Shown here piece after piece: positions 56,416 through 64,000 of a DNA stretch of 64,000 nt (its first letter is position 1; each line of letters begins with the position of its first letter). The notes under the pieces are model-generated. The model worked only from the letters and a program-made list of their open reading frames with translations. It ran no database searches and was not told the origin of the DNA. The position numbers were made by a program, and so were the translations under genes. This stretch comes from Agromyces sp. NDB4Y10 (GTDB lineage Bacteria > Actinomycetota > Actinomycetes > Actinomycetales > Microbacteriaceae), in assembly GCF_001620055.1 (NCBI RefSeq), contig NZ_LQGY01000025.1, positions 1 through 64,000 on the forward strand, written 5' to 3'.

Positions 56416-57279
56416 ATGCCGACGGATGCCGCGACGCCGGCGCCCGGCGCCGGTGACGTCCGGCGCCGCCTCGCGGTGCTGGGCTCGCCCATCGCGCACT
56501 CGAAGAGCCCGGCCCTCCATCGCGCCGCCTACGAGCGGCTCGGGCTCGACTGGACCTACGACCGGATCGAGGTGGGCGAAGGCGGCCTCGCGCGGTTCGT
56601 GGACGGTCTCGGTCCGGACTGGCGCGGGCTGTCGCTGACGATGCCCCTGAAGGGCCAGGCCCTCGCCCTCGCCGACGAGGTGGAGCGCCTCGCCGAGCGG
56701 GCCGGCGCGGTCAACACGCTGCTCCTCTCGCCCGACGGCCGGCGGCTCGGCTTCAACACCGACATCGGCGGGATCGTGCGCGCGCTCGGCGACGCCGGCG
56801 TCCACGCCATCCGACACGGCGTGCTCGTCGGCGGGGGAGCCACGGCCGCATCGGCCCTCGTGGCGATGGCCGAGCTCGGCGCCGTGAGCGTCGAGGTGTG
56901 CGTGCGCGACGCCGGCCGGGCGGCATCCGTCGTCGACCTTGGCCACGCGCTCGGCCTCGTCGTCGACGTGCGGCCGCTCGACCACCTCGCTTCCCGCGCC
57001 GAAGCCGACCTCGTGATCAGCACCGTCCCGGGCGGGACCGACCTCGGCGTCACGCCGTCGGACGACCTCGCCGCGGCCCCGCTCCTCGACGTCGCCTACG
57101 CGCCGTGGCCGACGGCGCTCGCGGCGGCGTGGACCGAGCGCGGCGGCGCCGTCGCCCACGGACTCGGCATGCTCATCCACCAGGCCCTGCTCCAGGTGCG
57201 GGTCTTCCTCACGGGCGACCCGCTCGCCGAGCTCCCCGACGAGGCGGCCGTGCTCGACGTCATGCGGCAGGCCGCCTGA
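56416..57279 (+). CDS. aroE: shikimate dehydrogenase
   Basis: Reduces 3-dehydroshikimate to shikimate with NADPH. The 287-residue protein has the shikimate-binding GSPIAHSKSPALHRAAY and LTMPLKGQ (catalytic Lys), the nucleotide-binding VLVGGGATAASALVA, which deviates from the usual GxGGxx motif, and LDVAYAPWPTALA near the end. ATG immediately follows the mltG stop. The GxGxxA deviation is common in actinobacterial AroE. Confidence 0.94.
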   Translation: MPTDAATPAPGAGDVRRRLAVLGSPIAHSKSPALHRAAYERLGLDWTYDRIEVGEGGLARFVDGLGPDWRGLSLTMPLKGQALALADEVERLAERAGAVNTLLLSPDGRRLGFNTDIGGIVRALGDAGVHAIRHGVLVGGGATAASALVAMAELGAVSVEVCVRDAGRAASVVDLGHALGLVVDVRPLDHLASRAEADLVISTVPGGTDLGVTPSDDLAAAPLLDVAYAPWPTALAAAWTERGGAVAHGLGMLIHQALLQVRVFLTGDPLAELPDEAAVLDVMRQAA

Positions 57280-57303
57280 TCGGGCTGTGGGAGGATGGTG
57301 GGC

Positions 57304-58518
57304 ATGCTCCGTTGGCTCACCGCGGGTGAATCGCACGGCCCCGAGCTGGTCGCGATCCTCGAAGGACTCCCCGCCGGCATCCCGGTCACCCTCGACGACA
57401 TCCGCGCCGACCTGGCGCGCCGCAAGCTCGGCTACGGTCGTGGCGCCCGCATGAAGTTCGAACAGGACGAGCTCGCGATCTCCGGCGGCGTCCGGCACGG
57501 GCTCACGCTCGGCAGCCCCGTCGCGCTGCGCATCGGCAACACCGAGTGGCCGAAGTGGCAGCAGGTCATGAGCGCCGAACCGGTCGACCCCGCGACGCTC
57601 GGCAAGGGCCGCGGCGCGCCGCTGACCCGTCCGCGTCCGGGCCACGCCGACCTGGTGGGCATGCAGAAGTACGGCTTCGACGAGGCCCGGCCGGTGCTCG
57701 AGCGCGCGAGCGCCCGCGAGACCGCGGCCCGCGTCGCGCTCGGCGCCGTCGCACGCGCGTTCCTCGCGGAGCTCGGCATCCGACTGGTGTCGCACACCGT
57801 CGCGATCGGGCCCGTCCGCGTGCCCGAGGGCAGCGCGCTGCCGATGCCGTCCGACGTCGACGCGCTCGACGCCGACCCGCTGCGCTGCTTCGACCCGGCG
57901 ACGAGCGAGCGCATGGTCGCCGAGGTGGATGCCGCGCACAAGGACGGCGACACCCTCGGCGGCGTGGTCGAGGTGCTGGCCTACGGCCTGCCGCCGGGCC
58001 TCGGCTCGCACGTGCACTGGGATCGCCGCCTCGACGCGCGGCTCGCGGCCGCCCTCATGGGCATCCAGGCGATCAAGGGCGTGGAGGTCGGCGACGGCTT
58101 CCTCACCACGACGCGTCGCGGTTCCGCCGCGCATGACGAACTGCACCTCGCCGACGGGCGGATCGTCCGCGCGAGCGACCGCGCCGGCGGCACCGAGGGC
58201 GGCATGTCGACGGGCACGGTCCTCCGCGTGAGCGCCGGCATGAAGCCCATCGCCACCGTGCCGCACGCCCTTCCCACGGTCGACGTGGCGACGGGCGAGC
58301 CGGCGCCGGCGCACCACCAGCGCTCGGACGTCTGCGCAGTCCCCGCGGCCGGCGTGGTCGCCGAGGCCATGGTCGCGCTGACGCTCGCCGACGCCGTGCT
58401 CGAGAAGTTCGGCGGCGACTCGGTCGCCGAGACCCGCCGCAACCTCGAGGCGTACCTCGCCGCGATCCCGGACTCGCTCGCGAGCCAGGTGGCGGCGTCC
58501 GATGCGGTCCGTGCCTGA
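57304..58518 (+). CDS. aroC: chorismate synthase
   Basis: Forms chorismate from EPSP with reduced FMN. The 404-residue protein starts [18 protein letters not shown] at ATG 57304 after GGGAGG. Further signatures are [52 protein letters not shown] and [16 protein letters not shown]. Part of the contiguous shikimate-pathway run. Confidence 0.97.
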   Translation: MLRWLTAGESHGPELVAILEGLPAGIPVTLDDIRADLARRKLGYGRGARMKFEQDELAISGGVRHGLTLGSPVALRIGNTEWPKWQQVMSAEPVDPATLGKGRGAPLTRPRPGHADLVGMQKYGFDEARPVLERASARETAARVALGAVARAFLAELGIRLVSHTVAIGPVRVPEGSALPMPSDVDALDADPLRCFDPATSERMVAEVDAAHKDGDTLGGVVEVLAYGLPPGLGSHVHWDRRLDARLAAALMGIQAIKGVEVGDGFLTTTRRGSAAHDELHLADGRIVRASDRAGGTEGGMSTGTVLRVSAGMKPIATVPHALPTVDVATGEPAPAHHQRSDVCAVPAAGVVAEAMVALTLADAVLEKFGGDSVAETRRNLEAYLAAIPDSLASQVAASDAVRA

Positions 58519-59050
58519 GTCGACGCCGGGCACCGGTGCGCCGCGGGTCGTGCCGCTGCCGATCGTGCTCGTGGGGCCCATGGGCGCCGGCAAGTCGCGC
58601 GTGGGCGCTCGGCTCGCGGCATCCGTCGGTGCGCCGTTCGTCGACACCGATCAGCGGATCGTCGAGCGCTACGGACCCATCGACGAGATCTTCGCCCGCG
58701 AGGGCGAGGAGTACTTCCGCATCATCGAGCGCGAGGTCGTGGCGGAAGCGCTCCGCGAGGAGGCGATCGTCTCGCTCGGCGGCGGCGCCGTGCTCGACGC
58801 CGACACGCGCGACGACCTCGCGAGCGTGCCGGTCGTCTGGCTCCAGGTGTCGGCCGAGGCCGTCGCACCCCGGCTCTCGGGAGGCACCCGACCGCTCCTG
58901 GCCGACGGCGGGCTCGACCGCTGGATCCGCATCCGCGACGAGCGGCGCCCGCTGTACGAGCAGGTCGCGGGACTCACCATCGACACCTCGCGTCGCTCGG
59001 TCGCGCGGATCGTCGACCGCATCACCGAGTGGGCAGGGGCACGTGCATGA
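58502..59050 (+). CDS. aroK: shikimate kinase
   Basis: Phosphorylates shikimate. The 182-residue protein has the P-loop GPMGAGKS (25-32), [13 protein letters not shown] (shikimate-binding Asp), [19 protein letters not shown] and the lid arginines in GGTRPLLA. The start is uncertain: ATG 58502 or GTG 58511, both overlapping the aroC end. aroB begins inside its stop (ATGA). Confidence 0.95.
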   Translation: MRSVPESTPGTGAPRVVPLPIVLVGPMGAGKSRVGARLAASVGAPFVDTDQRIVERYGPIDEIFAREGEEYFRIIEREVVAEALREEAIVSLGGGAVLDADTRDDLASVPVVWLQVSAEAVAPRLSGGTRPLLADGGLDRWIRIRDERRPLYEQVAGLTIDTSRRSVARIVDRITEWAGARA

Positions 59051-60135
59051 GCGAGACCGGAGCGACCACCATCCGAGTGGGCGGTGAGGGCGACGCCGGG
59101 TACGACGTGGTGATCGGCCGCGACCTGCTGGCCGGCGTGGGCGACGCGATCGGCTCGGCCGCGGCCAAGGTGCTGATCGTGCACCCGCCGACGCTCGGTG
59201 CGCGCGCCGCAGCGCTGCGCGAGTCGCTCGCTGGTCGCTACGAGGTGCTGCTCGCCGAGGTGCCCGACGCCGAACAGGCCAAGCGCGTCGAGGTCGCGGC
59301 GTTCTGCTGGCAGATCCTCGGTCAGGCCGACTTCACGCGCACCGACGTGATCGTCGGGTTCGGCGGGGGAGCGATCACCGACCTCGCGGGCTTCGTCGCG
59401 GCGACGTGGCTCCGCGGCGTCCGGATCGTGCAGCTGCCCACGACGGTCCTCGGCATGGTCGATGCGGCGATCGGCGGCAAGACCGGCATCAACACCAACG
59501 AGGGCAAGAACCTCGTCGGCGTCTTCCACGCCCCGGCGGCGGTGCTCTGCGACCTCGAACTGCTCGACACCCTGCCGCGCAACGAGATCCTCGCGGGCTT
59601 CGCCGAGGTGGTGAAGGCCGGGTTCATCCGCTATCCCGAGATCCTCGACGTGATCGAGGCCGACCCGGATGCCGCGACGGACCCGACGACGCCGGAGTTC
59701 CGCCGGGTGGTGGAGCTCGCGATCCGCATGAAGGCCGAGGTCGTCTCCGAGGACTTCCGGGAAGCAGGGCTCCGCGAGATCCTGAACTACGGCCACACCC
59801 TCGGCCACGCGGTCGAGCACGCCGAGCGGTACCAGTGGCGCCACGGCGCGGCCGTGGCGGTGGGCCTCGCGTTCGCCGCCGAACTCGGCCGCCTCTCCGG
59901 ACGTCTGTCGGACGAGGTCGCCGACCGCCACAAGCGCGTGCTCGACCTGCTGAGCCTGCCCACCTCGTACCCGGCCGGCCGCTGGAACACCCTCCTCGCC
60001 ACGATGCAGCGCGACAAGAAGGCGCGGGCCGGCCAGCTCCGGTTCATCGTGCTCGACGACCTCGCCAAGCCCACGGTCATGCTCGCGCCCGACCAGTCGC
60101 TGCTGTTCGCCGCCTACCAGGAGATCGCGTCCTGA
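59047..60135 (+). CDS. aroB: 3-dehydroquinate synthase
   Basis: NAD-dependent cyclase, second step of the shikimate pathway. The 362-residue protein has VGFGGGAITDLAGFVAATWLRG (shown in part), TTVLGMVDAAIGGKTGIN, NLVGVFHAP and the metal-binding histidines in NYGHTLGHAVEH. It overlaps aroK as ATGA and ends the aroE-C-K-B run; aroQ has a separate promoter. Confidence 0.97.
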   Translation: MSETGATTIRVGGEGDAGYDVVIGRDLLAGVGDAIGSAAAKVLIVHPPTLGARAAALRESLAGRYEVLLAEVPDAEQAKRVEVAAFCWQILGQADFTRTDVIVGFGGGAITDLAGFVAATWLRGVRIVQLPTTVLGMVDAAIGGKTGINTNEGKNLVGVFHAPAAVLCDLELLDTLPRNEILAGFAEVVKAGFIRYPEILDVIEADPDAATDPTTPEFRRVVELAIRMKAEVVSEDFREAGLREILNYGHTLGHAVEHAERYQWRHGAAVAVGLAFAAELGRLSGRLSDEVADRHKRVLDLLSLPTSYPAGRWNTLLATMQRDKKARAGQLRFIVLDDLAKPTVMLAPDQSLLFAAYQEIAS

Positions 60136-60163
60136 GCGACCGGGGCGACGGATGCCGCGCCGC

Positions 60164-60169
60164 TAGGCT
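60164..60169 (+). promoter_or_regulatory. -10 element of a leaderless aroQ transcript
   Basis: TAGGCT ends 6 bases before the ATG at 60176. Confidence 0.55.
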
Positions 60170-60175
60170 TCGAGC

Positions 60176-60613
60176 ATGACGACGATCCTCGTGCTCAACG
60201 GGCCGAACCTCGGCCGACTCGGCTCGCGCGAGCCCGAGGTGTACGGCGCTGAGACGCTCGCCGACATCGGCGACCGGCTCGCGGCATCCGTGCCCGAGGG
60301 CGTCGAGATCGACCTGCGCCAGACCGACGACGAGGCCGAGCTCGTTCGCTGGATCCACGAGGCCGTCGACCGTCGCACGCCGGTCGTGCTGAACCCGGCC
60401 GCGTTCACGCACTACAGCTACGCGCTGCGGGATGCCGCGGCCCAGCTGAAGACCGCCGGGGTGCCGCTCGTCGAGGTGCACCTGTCGAATCCGCACGCGC
60501 GCGAGGCGTTCCGGCACACGAGCGTGATCTCCGGGGTCGCGACGGGCGTCATCGCGGGCTTCGGTGCCGAGTCGTACCGCCTCGCGATCGACTGGCTCCT
60601 GCGGCATCCGTAG
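60176..60613 (+). CDS. aroQ: type II 3-dehydroquinate dehydratase
   Basis: Dehydrates 3-dehydroquinate to 3-dehydroshikimate. The 145-residue protein has NGPNLGRLGSREPEVYG with the catalytic Tyr23 and Arg18, LNPAAFTHYSYALRDA and EVHLSNPHAREAFRHTS, the full type II set. Completes the local pathway from dehydroquinate to chorismate except EPSP synthase. Leaderless start. Confidence 0.96.
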   Translation: MTTILVLNGPNLGRLGSREPEVYGAETLADIGDRLAASVPEGVEIDLRQTDDEAELVRWIHEAVDRRTPVVLNPAAFTHYSYALRDAAAQLKTAGVPLVEVHLSNPHAREAFRHTSVISGVATGVIAGFGAESYRLAIDWLLRHP

Positions 60614-60621
60614 CTCTCGAC

Positions 60622-60627
60622 TAGACT
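60622..60627 (+). promoter_or_regulatory. -10 element of the efp-nusB promoter
   Basis: TAGACT, 64 bases before the efp ATG. Confidence 0.45.
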
Positions 60628-60690
60628 CGATCGGTCGCACGCCGCGTCGTGCGCCTTCGACTTCCCCGTCCTCCACCGAACGGATCACCC

Positions 60691-61254
60691 ATGGCAAGCA
60701 CCGCTGACATCAAGAACGGCGTCGTCCTCAACATCGACGGCCAGCTCTGGAGCGTCGTCGAGTTCCAGCACGTCAAGCCCGGCAAGGGCGGTGCGTTCGT
60801 GCGCACCAAGCTGAAGAACGTCGTCACCGGCAAGGTCGTCGACAAGACCTACAACGCCGGCGCCAAGGTCGACATCGAGAACGTCGACCGTCGCGACTTC
60901 ACGTACCTCTACAGCGACGGCGACGGCTTCGTGTTCATGGACCAGACCGACTACGACCAGCTGACGGTCCCCGCCACGGTCGTCGGCGACGCCAAGAACT
61001 TCATGCTCGAGAACCAGGCCGTGACCATCGCGCTGAACAACGGCAACCCGCTCTACATCGAGCTGCCCGCGTCCGTCGTGCTCGAGATCACGTACACCGA
61101 GCCCGGCCTGCAGGGCGACCGCTCCACCGGCGGCACCAAGCCCGCCACCGTCGAGACCGGCTACGAGATCCAGGTGCCGCTGTTCCTCGAGACCGGCACC
61201 AAGGTCAAGGTCGACACCCGCTCGGGCGACTACCTCGGCCGCGTGAACGACTAG
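60691..61254 (+). CDS. efp: elongation factor P
   Basis: EF-P relieves ribosome stalling at proline runs. The 187-residue protein has three beta-barrel domains; the tip loop is [12 protein letters not shown] with Lys32 at the position modified in other bacteria. The C-terminal signature [11 protein letters not shown] is complete. ATG 60691 gives [13 protein letters not shown], the usual start. nusB overlaps the stop by one base. Confidence 0.97.
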   Translation: MASTADIKNGVVLNIDGQLWSVVEFQHVKPGKGGAFVRTKLKNVVTGKVVDKTYNAGAKVDIENVDRRDFTYLYSDGDGFVFMDQTDYDQLTVPATVVGDAKNFMLENQAVTIALNNGNPLYIELPASVVLEITYTEPGLQGDRSTGGTKPATVETGYEIQVPLFLETGTKVKVDTRSGDYLGRVND

Positions 61255-61667
61255 TGAGCGCCCGTACGAAGGCGCGCAAGCGCGCCCTCGACCTGCTCTA
61301 CGCCGCCGACATGCGCCAGGTGCCGGTCGAGCAGTTGCTCGCCGCCGAGGCGGAGCGCGCGGTGAACGAACCGGAGCGTCAGGCCTCCTGGCTGTACGCG
61401 CGCGAGATCGTCGACGGCGTCGTCGACCACCGCGACGAGATCGACGAGGTCATCACGACGAACTCGCGGGGCTGGACCCTCGAGCGCATGCCGGCCGTCG
61501 ACCGAGCGCTGCTGCGCATCGGCGTGTGGGAGATCCTCTACAACGACGAGGTCCCCGACGCGGTGGCCATCTCCGAGGCGGTCGAGGCCGCGACGGTGCT
61601 CTCGACCGACGACTCCGCGGGCTTCGTCAACGGCCTGCTCGCGGCGATCTCCCACTCGAAGGGCTGA
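61254..61667 (+). CDS. nusB: transcription antitermination factor NusB
   Basis: Part of the rRNA antitermination complex with NusE. The 137-residue all-helical protein opens ARTKARKRALDLLYAADMR and has [20 protein letters not shown] and EAVEAATVLSTDDSAGFVN, the NusB signatures. GTG start at 61254, efp-nusB coupling as in many bacteria. The convergent glycosyltransferase gene ends at the next base. Confidence 0.95.
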   Translation: MSARTKARKRALDLLYAADMRQVPVEQLLAAEAERAVNEPERQASWLYAREIVDGVVDHRDEIDEVITTNSRGWTLERMPAVDRALLRIGVWEILYNDEVPDAVAISEAVEAATVLSTDDSAGFVNGLLAAISHSKG

Positions 61668-62972
61668 TCACCCGCGGTCGCGTGCGCGCACGCGCTCGAT
61701 GAGTGCGAGCGTGTGCGCGACCACCTCCGCCGGGCCGTCGTGCTCGGCGAATCGCGCGGCGAGCTCACGCGACCGGCCACGAATCGCGGCGTCCCGGGAC
61801 ACGCGGCGCCACGCGTCGAGGATGGCGCGTGGTCGCGGTCGTCCCGTGCGCAGGTCGATCCCGGCGCCCGCCCAGGCGACGCGCGCCGCCGCTTCCGGCT
61901 TGTCGAGGTCGCCGCCGGCGACCACGAGCGGCACGCCGTGCGCGAGCGCGGCGAGCACGCCGCCCCATCCGCCGTTGGTGATCATCACGTCCACGTGCGG
62001 GAGGAGGGCCGCGTGCGGCACGAACCCCGCCACGCGCGCGTTCGGCGGCGTCGGGAAGGGCAGCGGCGCGTCATCGGGCCGCCCGGTGGTCGCCACGACC
62101 AGCACCGGCTGGCGGCCGAGCGCCGCGAACGTCGCAGCGATCAGGTCGGAAGGGTCGAGGTTCTGCGTGCCCTGGGTGACATGCACCACGGGCACTGCGG
62201 ACCGCACGACCTCCGACCACCACTCGGGGAGCGCCGGGAAGGGTCCGGGCGTCGGGGAACGACTCGCGAGCTCGCCGACGAACACGATGCGACCGGTCGG
62301 ATCCTCGCGCGGGTACTCCAGTTCCGGAACCCCGACGGCGCACACCAGGTCCGGTGACGCGGTCGCCTCGTCGAACCGGGCCCTGCCCGGTCCGAGGCTG
62401 GCCCGGGTCCGTTCGTCGCGATAGGCACGCTGGATGCCGCGGGTGGCCGACCGCGCTGCACCCCGGAGCGCTGCGTCGCGCACTCGCTCGGCAGCGTTCC
62501 GGGCGGGTGCGATCCCGAGCCCGGGCGGCGGAAGCCGCCGACTCGGCAGCGCCAGCGGGGTGGTGCTCACCGAGACCCACGCGGTGCCCGTGCGTTCGGC
62601 GGCGAAGGCGGCACCGAGCGAGGTCGCATCGGCCACGACGGCGTCCCACGGGCGCACCCTCCACGCTTCGAGCAGGTCCGCGCACTGGCCGGCGCCCGAC
62701 CGCACGAACAGGTGCTCCACGTTGGCGAGCATCTGCCTCGGCCCGCGCCGGCCCGCCAGTTCCGGATACGACCCGGACGGGTCGTGCTCGTCGAAATCGC
62801 GCGCTGACCGCCAGTGGATCACGTCAGCGCCGACCGCCGAGAACGCCGACTCGTAGGCGGCGCCGGTGTAGGCGCGAACGCGGTGGCCGTCCGCCACGAA
62901 CGCGCCGGCGACGGCGGCGAGCGGCCCCGCGTGCCCGTGGAACGGCATCGCCGCGACCATCACGTCGGCCAT
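61668..62972 (-). CDS. UGT/MGT-type glycosyltransferase (GT1-like)
   Basis: The 434-residue GT-B protein starts MADVMVAAMPFHGHAGPLAA, the acceptor-side opening of macrolide-type glycosyltransferases. The C-terminal donor site is HVDVMITNGGWGGVLAALAH (about 357-376) and GVPLVVAGGDLDKPEAAAR, where the family has HGGxGS and DQ; the classic histidine is replaced by asparagine. Substrate unknown: detoxification of an antibiotic or a surface lipid are possible. The ATG at 62972 has no clear ribosome site. It is an isolated accessory gene between nusB and doxX. Confidence 0.87.
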   Translation of the reverse strand: MADVMVAAMPFHGHAGPLAAVAGAFVADGHRVRAYTGAAYESAFSAVGADVIHWRSARDFDEHDPSGSYPELAGRRGPRQMLANVEHLFVRSGAGQCADLLEAWRVRPWDAVVADATSLGAAFAAERTGTAWVSVSTTPLALPSRRLPPPGLGIAPARNAAERVRDAALRGAARSATRGIQRAYRDERTRASLGPGRARFDEATASPDLVCAVGVPELEYPREDPTGRIVFVGELASRSPTPGPFPALPEWWSEVVRSAVPVVHVTQGTQNLDPSDLIAATFAALGRQPVLVVATTGRPDDAPLPFPTPPNARVAGFVPHAALLPHVDVMITNGGWGGVLAALAHGVPLVVAGGDLDKPEAAARVAWAGAGIDLRTGRPRPRAILDAWRRVSRDAAIRGRSRELAARFAEHDGPAEVVAHTLALIERVRARDRG

Positions 62973-63200
62973 GAGCGATCGCACCACGACCGGGCGGCGT
63001 GCGGCGGCCCCCGAACGGGGTGGAACGCCGTGTCCGCCCTGAGCGCAGGCCGGGGCATGCCCCGCCGGGCGGCCCGGACCAGCCCTCGCCCAAGACCCGC
63101 GCGAGCCCGGATCCACCGCCGTCCGGGCGTCGATTCACTGGAATGGTCGCCCGTTCGCGGCGGCCGCCACCGAAACGATCGCTCTGGAAGGAGCACCGCC
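62973..63200. other. spacer between glycosyltransferase and DoxX-like gene
   Basis: 228 bases with no supported gene. The end next to 63201 carries the ribosome site GGAAGGAG of the DoxX-like gene; no clear promoter stands out. Confidence 0.6.
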
Positions 63201-63731
63201 ATGTCCACCCTCTCCGCCCACACCGGGTTGCACCCCGTCCCGCACCGCCACCTGGCCGACCGTCTCGCGCCGGTACTCGCTCGGGCATCGGCCGCCGAGG
63301 CCGCCCTGAAGGCGTTCCTGCTGCGCTGGAGCATCCCCGCGTTGCGCGTCGCCCTCGGCGCCGTGTTCGTCGCATTCGGCGTCCTGAAGTTCATCCCGGG
63401 GGTGAGCCCCGTCGAGCCGCTCGTCCAGGCGACGTGGGGCGTCCTCACGTTCGGTCTCGTCGGCGGGCAGCTCGCGATGGTGCTGACGGCCGTCATCGAG
63501 ACCGTCGCCGGAGTCGCGCTCATCTCGGGCGTCTTCGCCCGCTTCGGCCTCGCCATGCTCGCCGTCGCGTTCGTCGGGATCTTCTCGCCCATCGTGTTCT
63601 TCACGAGCGAGCTCGTCACGGCCGCCGGTCCGACGCTGCTCGGCCAGTACATCGCGAAGAACGTTGTGCTCGTCGCCGCGGCGCTCGTCGTCGCCTCCCG
63701 GGTGCTCCGCGCCCCGCGCTCGACCGAGTGA
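63201..63731 (+). CDS. DoxX-like integral membrane protein
   Basis: The 176-residue protein has a soluble ~40-residue N-terminus and four hydrophobic helices (ALRVALGAVFVAFGVLKFIP, GQLAMVLTAVIETVAGVALI, GLAMLAVAFVGIFSPIVFF, NVVLVAAALVVASRVL). VFVAFGVLKFIPG matches the DoxX/DUF417-like pattern. Members take part in redox or sulfur stress or are of unknown function. ATG with GGAAGGAG 8 bases upstream. Confidence 0.82.
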   Translation: MSTLSAHTGLHPVPHRHLADRLAPVLARASAAEAALKAFLLRWSIPALRVALGAVFVAFGVLKFIPGVSPVEPLVQATWGVLTFGLVGGQLAMVLTAVIETVAGVALISGVFARFGLAMLAVAFVGIFSPIVFFTSELVTAAGPTLLGQYIAKNVVLVAAALVVASRVLRAPRSTE

Positions 63732-63754
63732 GCCGGCGGTGCCGGCCGCCAGAC

Positions 63755-63781
63755 GGGGTGGGACGCGTCGCGTCCCATCCC
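63755..63781 (+). terminator. terminator after the DoxX-like gene
   Basis: 12-bp stem with one G-T wobble and a 3-base loop (GGGGTGGGACGC / GCGTCCCATCCC), 24 bases after the stop. Confidence 0.65.
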
Positions 63782-63829
63782 GTCCGCATGGTCGCGGCCC
63801 GGGTCGCGTCGCCGACCGCGTGGCGCTGG

Positions 63830-63835
63830 TAGCAT
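63830..63835 (+). promoter_or_regulatory. -10 element of the pyr operon
   Basis: TAGCAT, 54 bases before pyrR, upstream of the PyrR-binding hairpin. Confidence 0.5.
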
Positions 63836-63857
63836 CGATCGACCGACAACCTTGAAG

Positions 63858-63875
63858 TCCGTCCCGTGAGGCGGA
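63858..63875 (+). promoter_or_regulatory. PyrR-binding RNA hairpin in the pyrR leader
   Basis: TCCGTC pairs with GGCGGA (one G-T wobble) around the hexaloop CCGTGA, which fits the PyrR-recognised loop CNGNGA. It lies just before the ribosome site AAGGGA of pyrR, as in mycobacteria where PyrR bound to UMP blocks translation initiation. Confidence 0.75.
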
Positions 63876-63888
63876 GAAGGGAGTCCGC

Positions 63889-64000
63889 ATGGCTGTGCGC
63901 ACCGTGCTGCAGCAGGCTGACCTCGAACGGGCGCTGACCCGCATCGCGCACGAGATCCTCGAAGCCAACAAGGGCCCCGACGATCTCGTCCTCCTCGGCA
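63889..64000 (+). CDS. pyrR: bifunctional PyrR: pyr operon regulator / uracil phosphoribosyltransferase (partial)
   Basis: Only the first 37 residues are inside the window: MAVRTVLQQADLERALTRIA followed by HEILEANKG and LVLLG, the PyrR opening. PyrR senses UMP and controls the pyrimidine genes through the leader RNA. The rest of the gene lies beyond the edge. Confidence 0.92.
   Translation, partial: MAVRTVLQQADLERALTRIAHEILEANKGPDDLVLLG

Overview
The window is chromosomal DNA of a high-G+C actinobacterium. Codons end almost always in G or C, and GTG starts and 4-base GTGA/ATGA overlaps are common. Actinobacteria-specific families are frequent: SepH, DUF4193, DUF3093, DUF3710, DUF3159, DUF3000, paired ClpP1/ClpP2, and a bifunctional Rel. 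Gene order and protein style suggest the family Microbacteriaceae (order Micrococcales, Agromyces-like); the genus is an inference. No phage, insertion sequence, integrase or CRISPR array was seen. This is core-genome territory with a few accessory genes.

Layout. 0-5.5 kb: a partial zinc-ribbon gene, tRNA-Pro, trigger factor, a TPR-like protein, then clpP1-clpP2 and clpX (protein quality control). 5.5-15 kb: an SOS-box gene of DUF6504 type, sepH, the DUF4193/DUF3093/dut/DUF3710/DUF3159 block, aconitase and dxs. 15-20.7 kb (minus strand): a DHFR-like reductase, a fatty-acid beta-oxidation pair (thiolase plus multifunctional FadB-like protein), an RNase D-like exonuclease and DUF3000. 20.8-26.6 kb: alpha/beta hydrolase, sufE with a rhodanese, zapE, a lone ammonium transporter behind GlnR-type boxes, and an orphan MazF/PemK-like protein. 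26.7-27.4 kb: four tRNA genes (Val-CAC on minus; Gly, Cys, Val-GAC on plus). 27.4-37.5 kb: an unrecognised protein, thrS with a HIT-family gene, a complete vitamin B6 module (pdxR-pdxY divergent from pdxS-pdxT), two small orphan genes, and a tandem pair of hemerythrin-like genes of which the second is frameshifted. 37.6-46.2 kb: yebC-ruvC-ruvA-ruvB, yajC-secD-secF and rel, all on plus. 46.2-49 kb (minus): an AbiEi-like protein, a DUF349 protein and a membrane-anchored cyclophilin. 49.1-61.7 kb: rarA, rpsD behind a structured leader, alaS-ruvX-mltG-aroE-aroC-aroK-aroB (shikimate pathway), aroQ, efp and nusB. 61.7-64 kb: a UGT-type glycosyltransferase, a DoxX-like protein and the start of pyrR behind a PyrR-binding hairpin.

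Regulation is readable in many places. There is a candidate ClgR box before clpP1, a LexA/SOS box before the DUF6504 gene, GlnR boxes before amt, a PyrR RNA hairpin, and unassigned palindromes before acnA, pdxS/pdxR and the thiolase operon. At least eight genes have a TAnnnT -10 element 6-7 bases before the start codon, the hallmark of leaderless transcripts.

No clearly new multi-gene system is evident. The observations most worth pursuing are the excess of the heptamer GGATGCC/GGCATCC in genes and spacers alike, the branched rpsD leader, the SOS-controlled DUF6504 gene, and the frameshifted hemerythrin tandem whose second half restarts at a TGATG junction.
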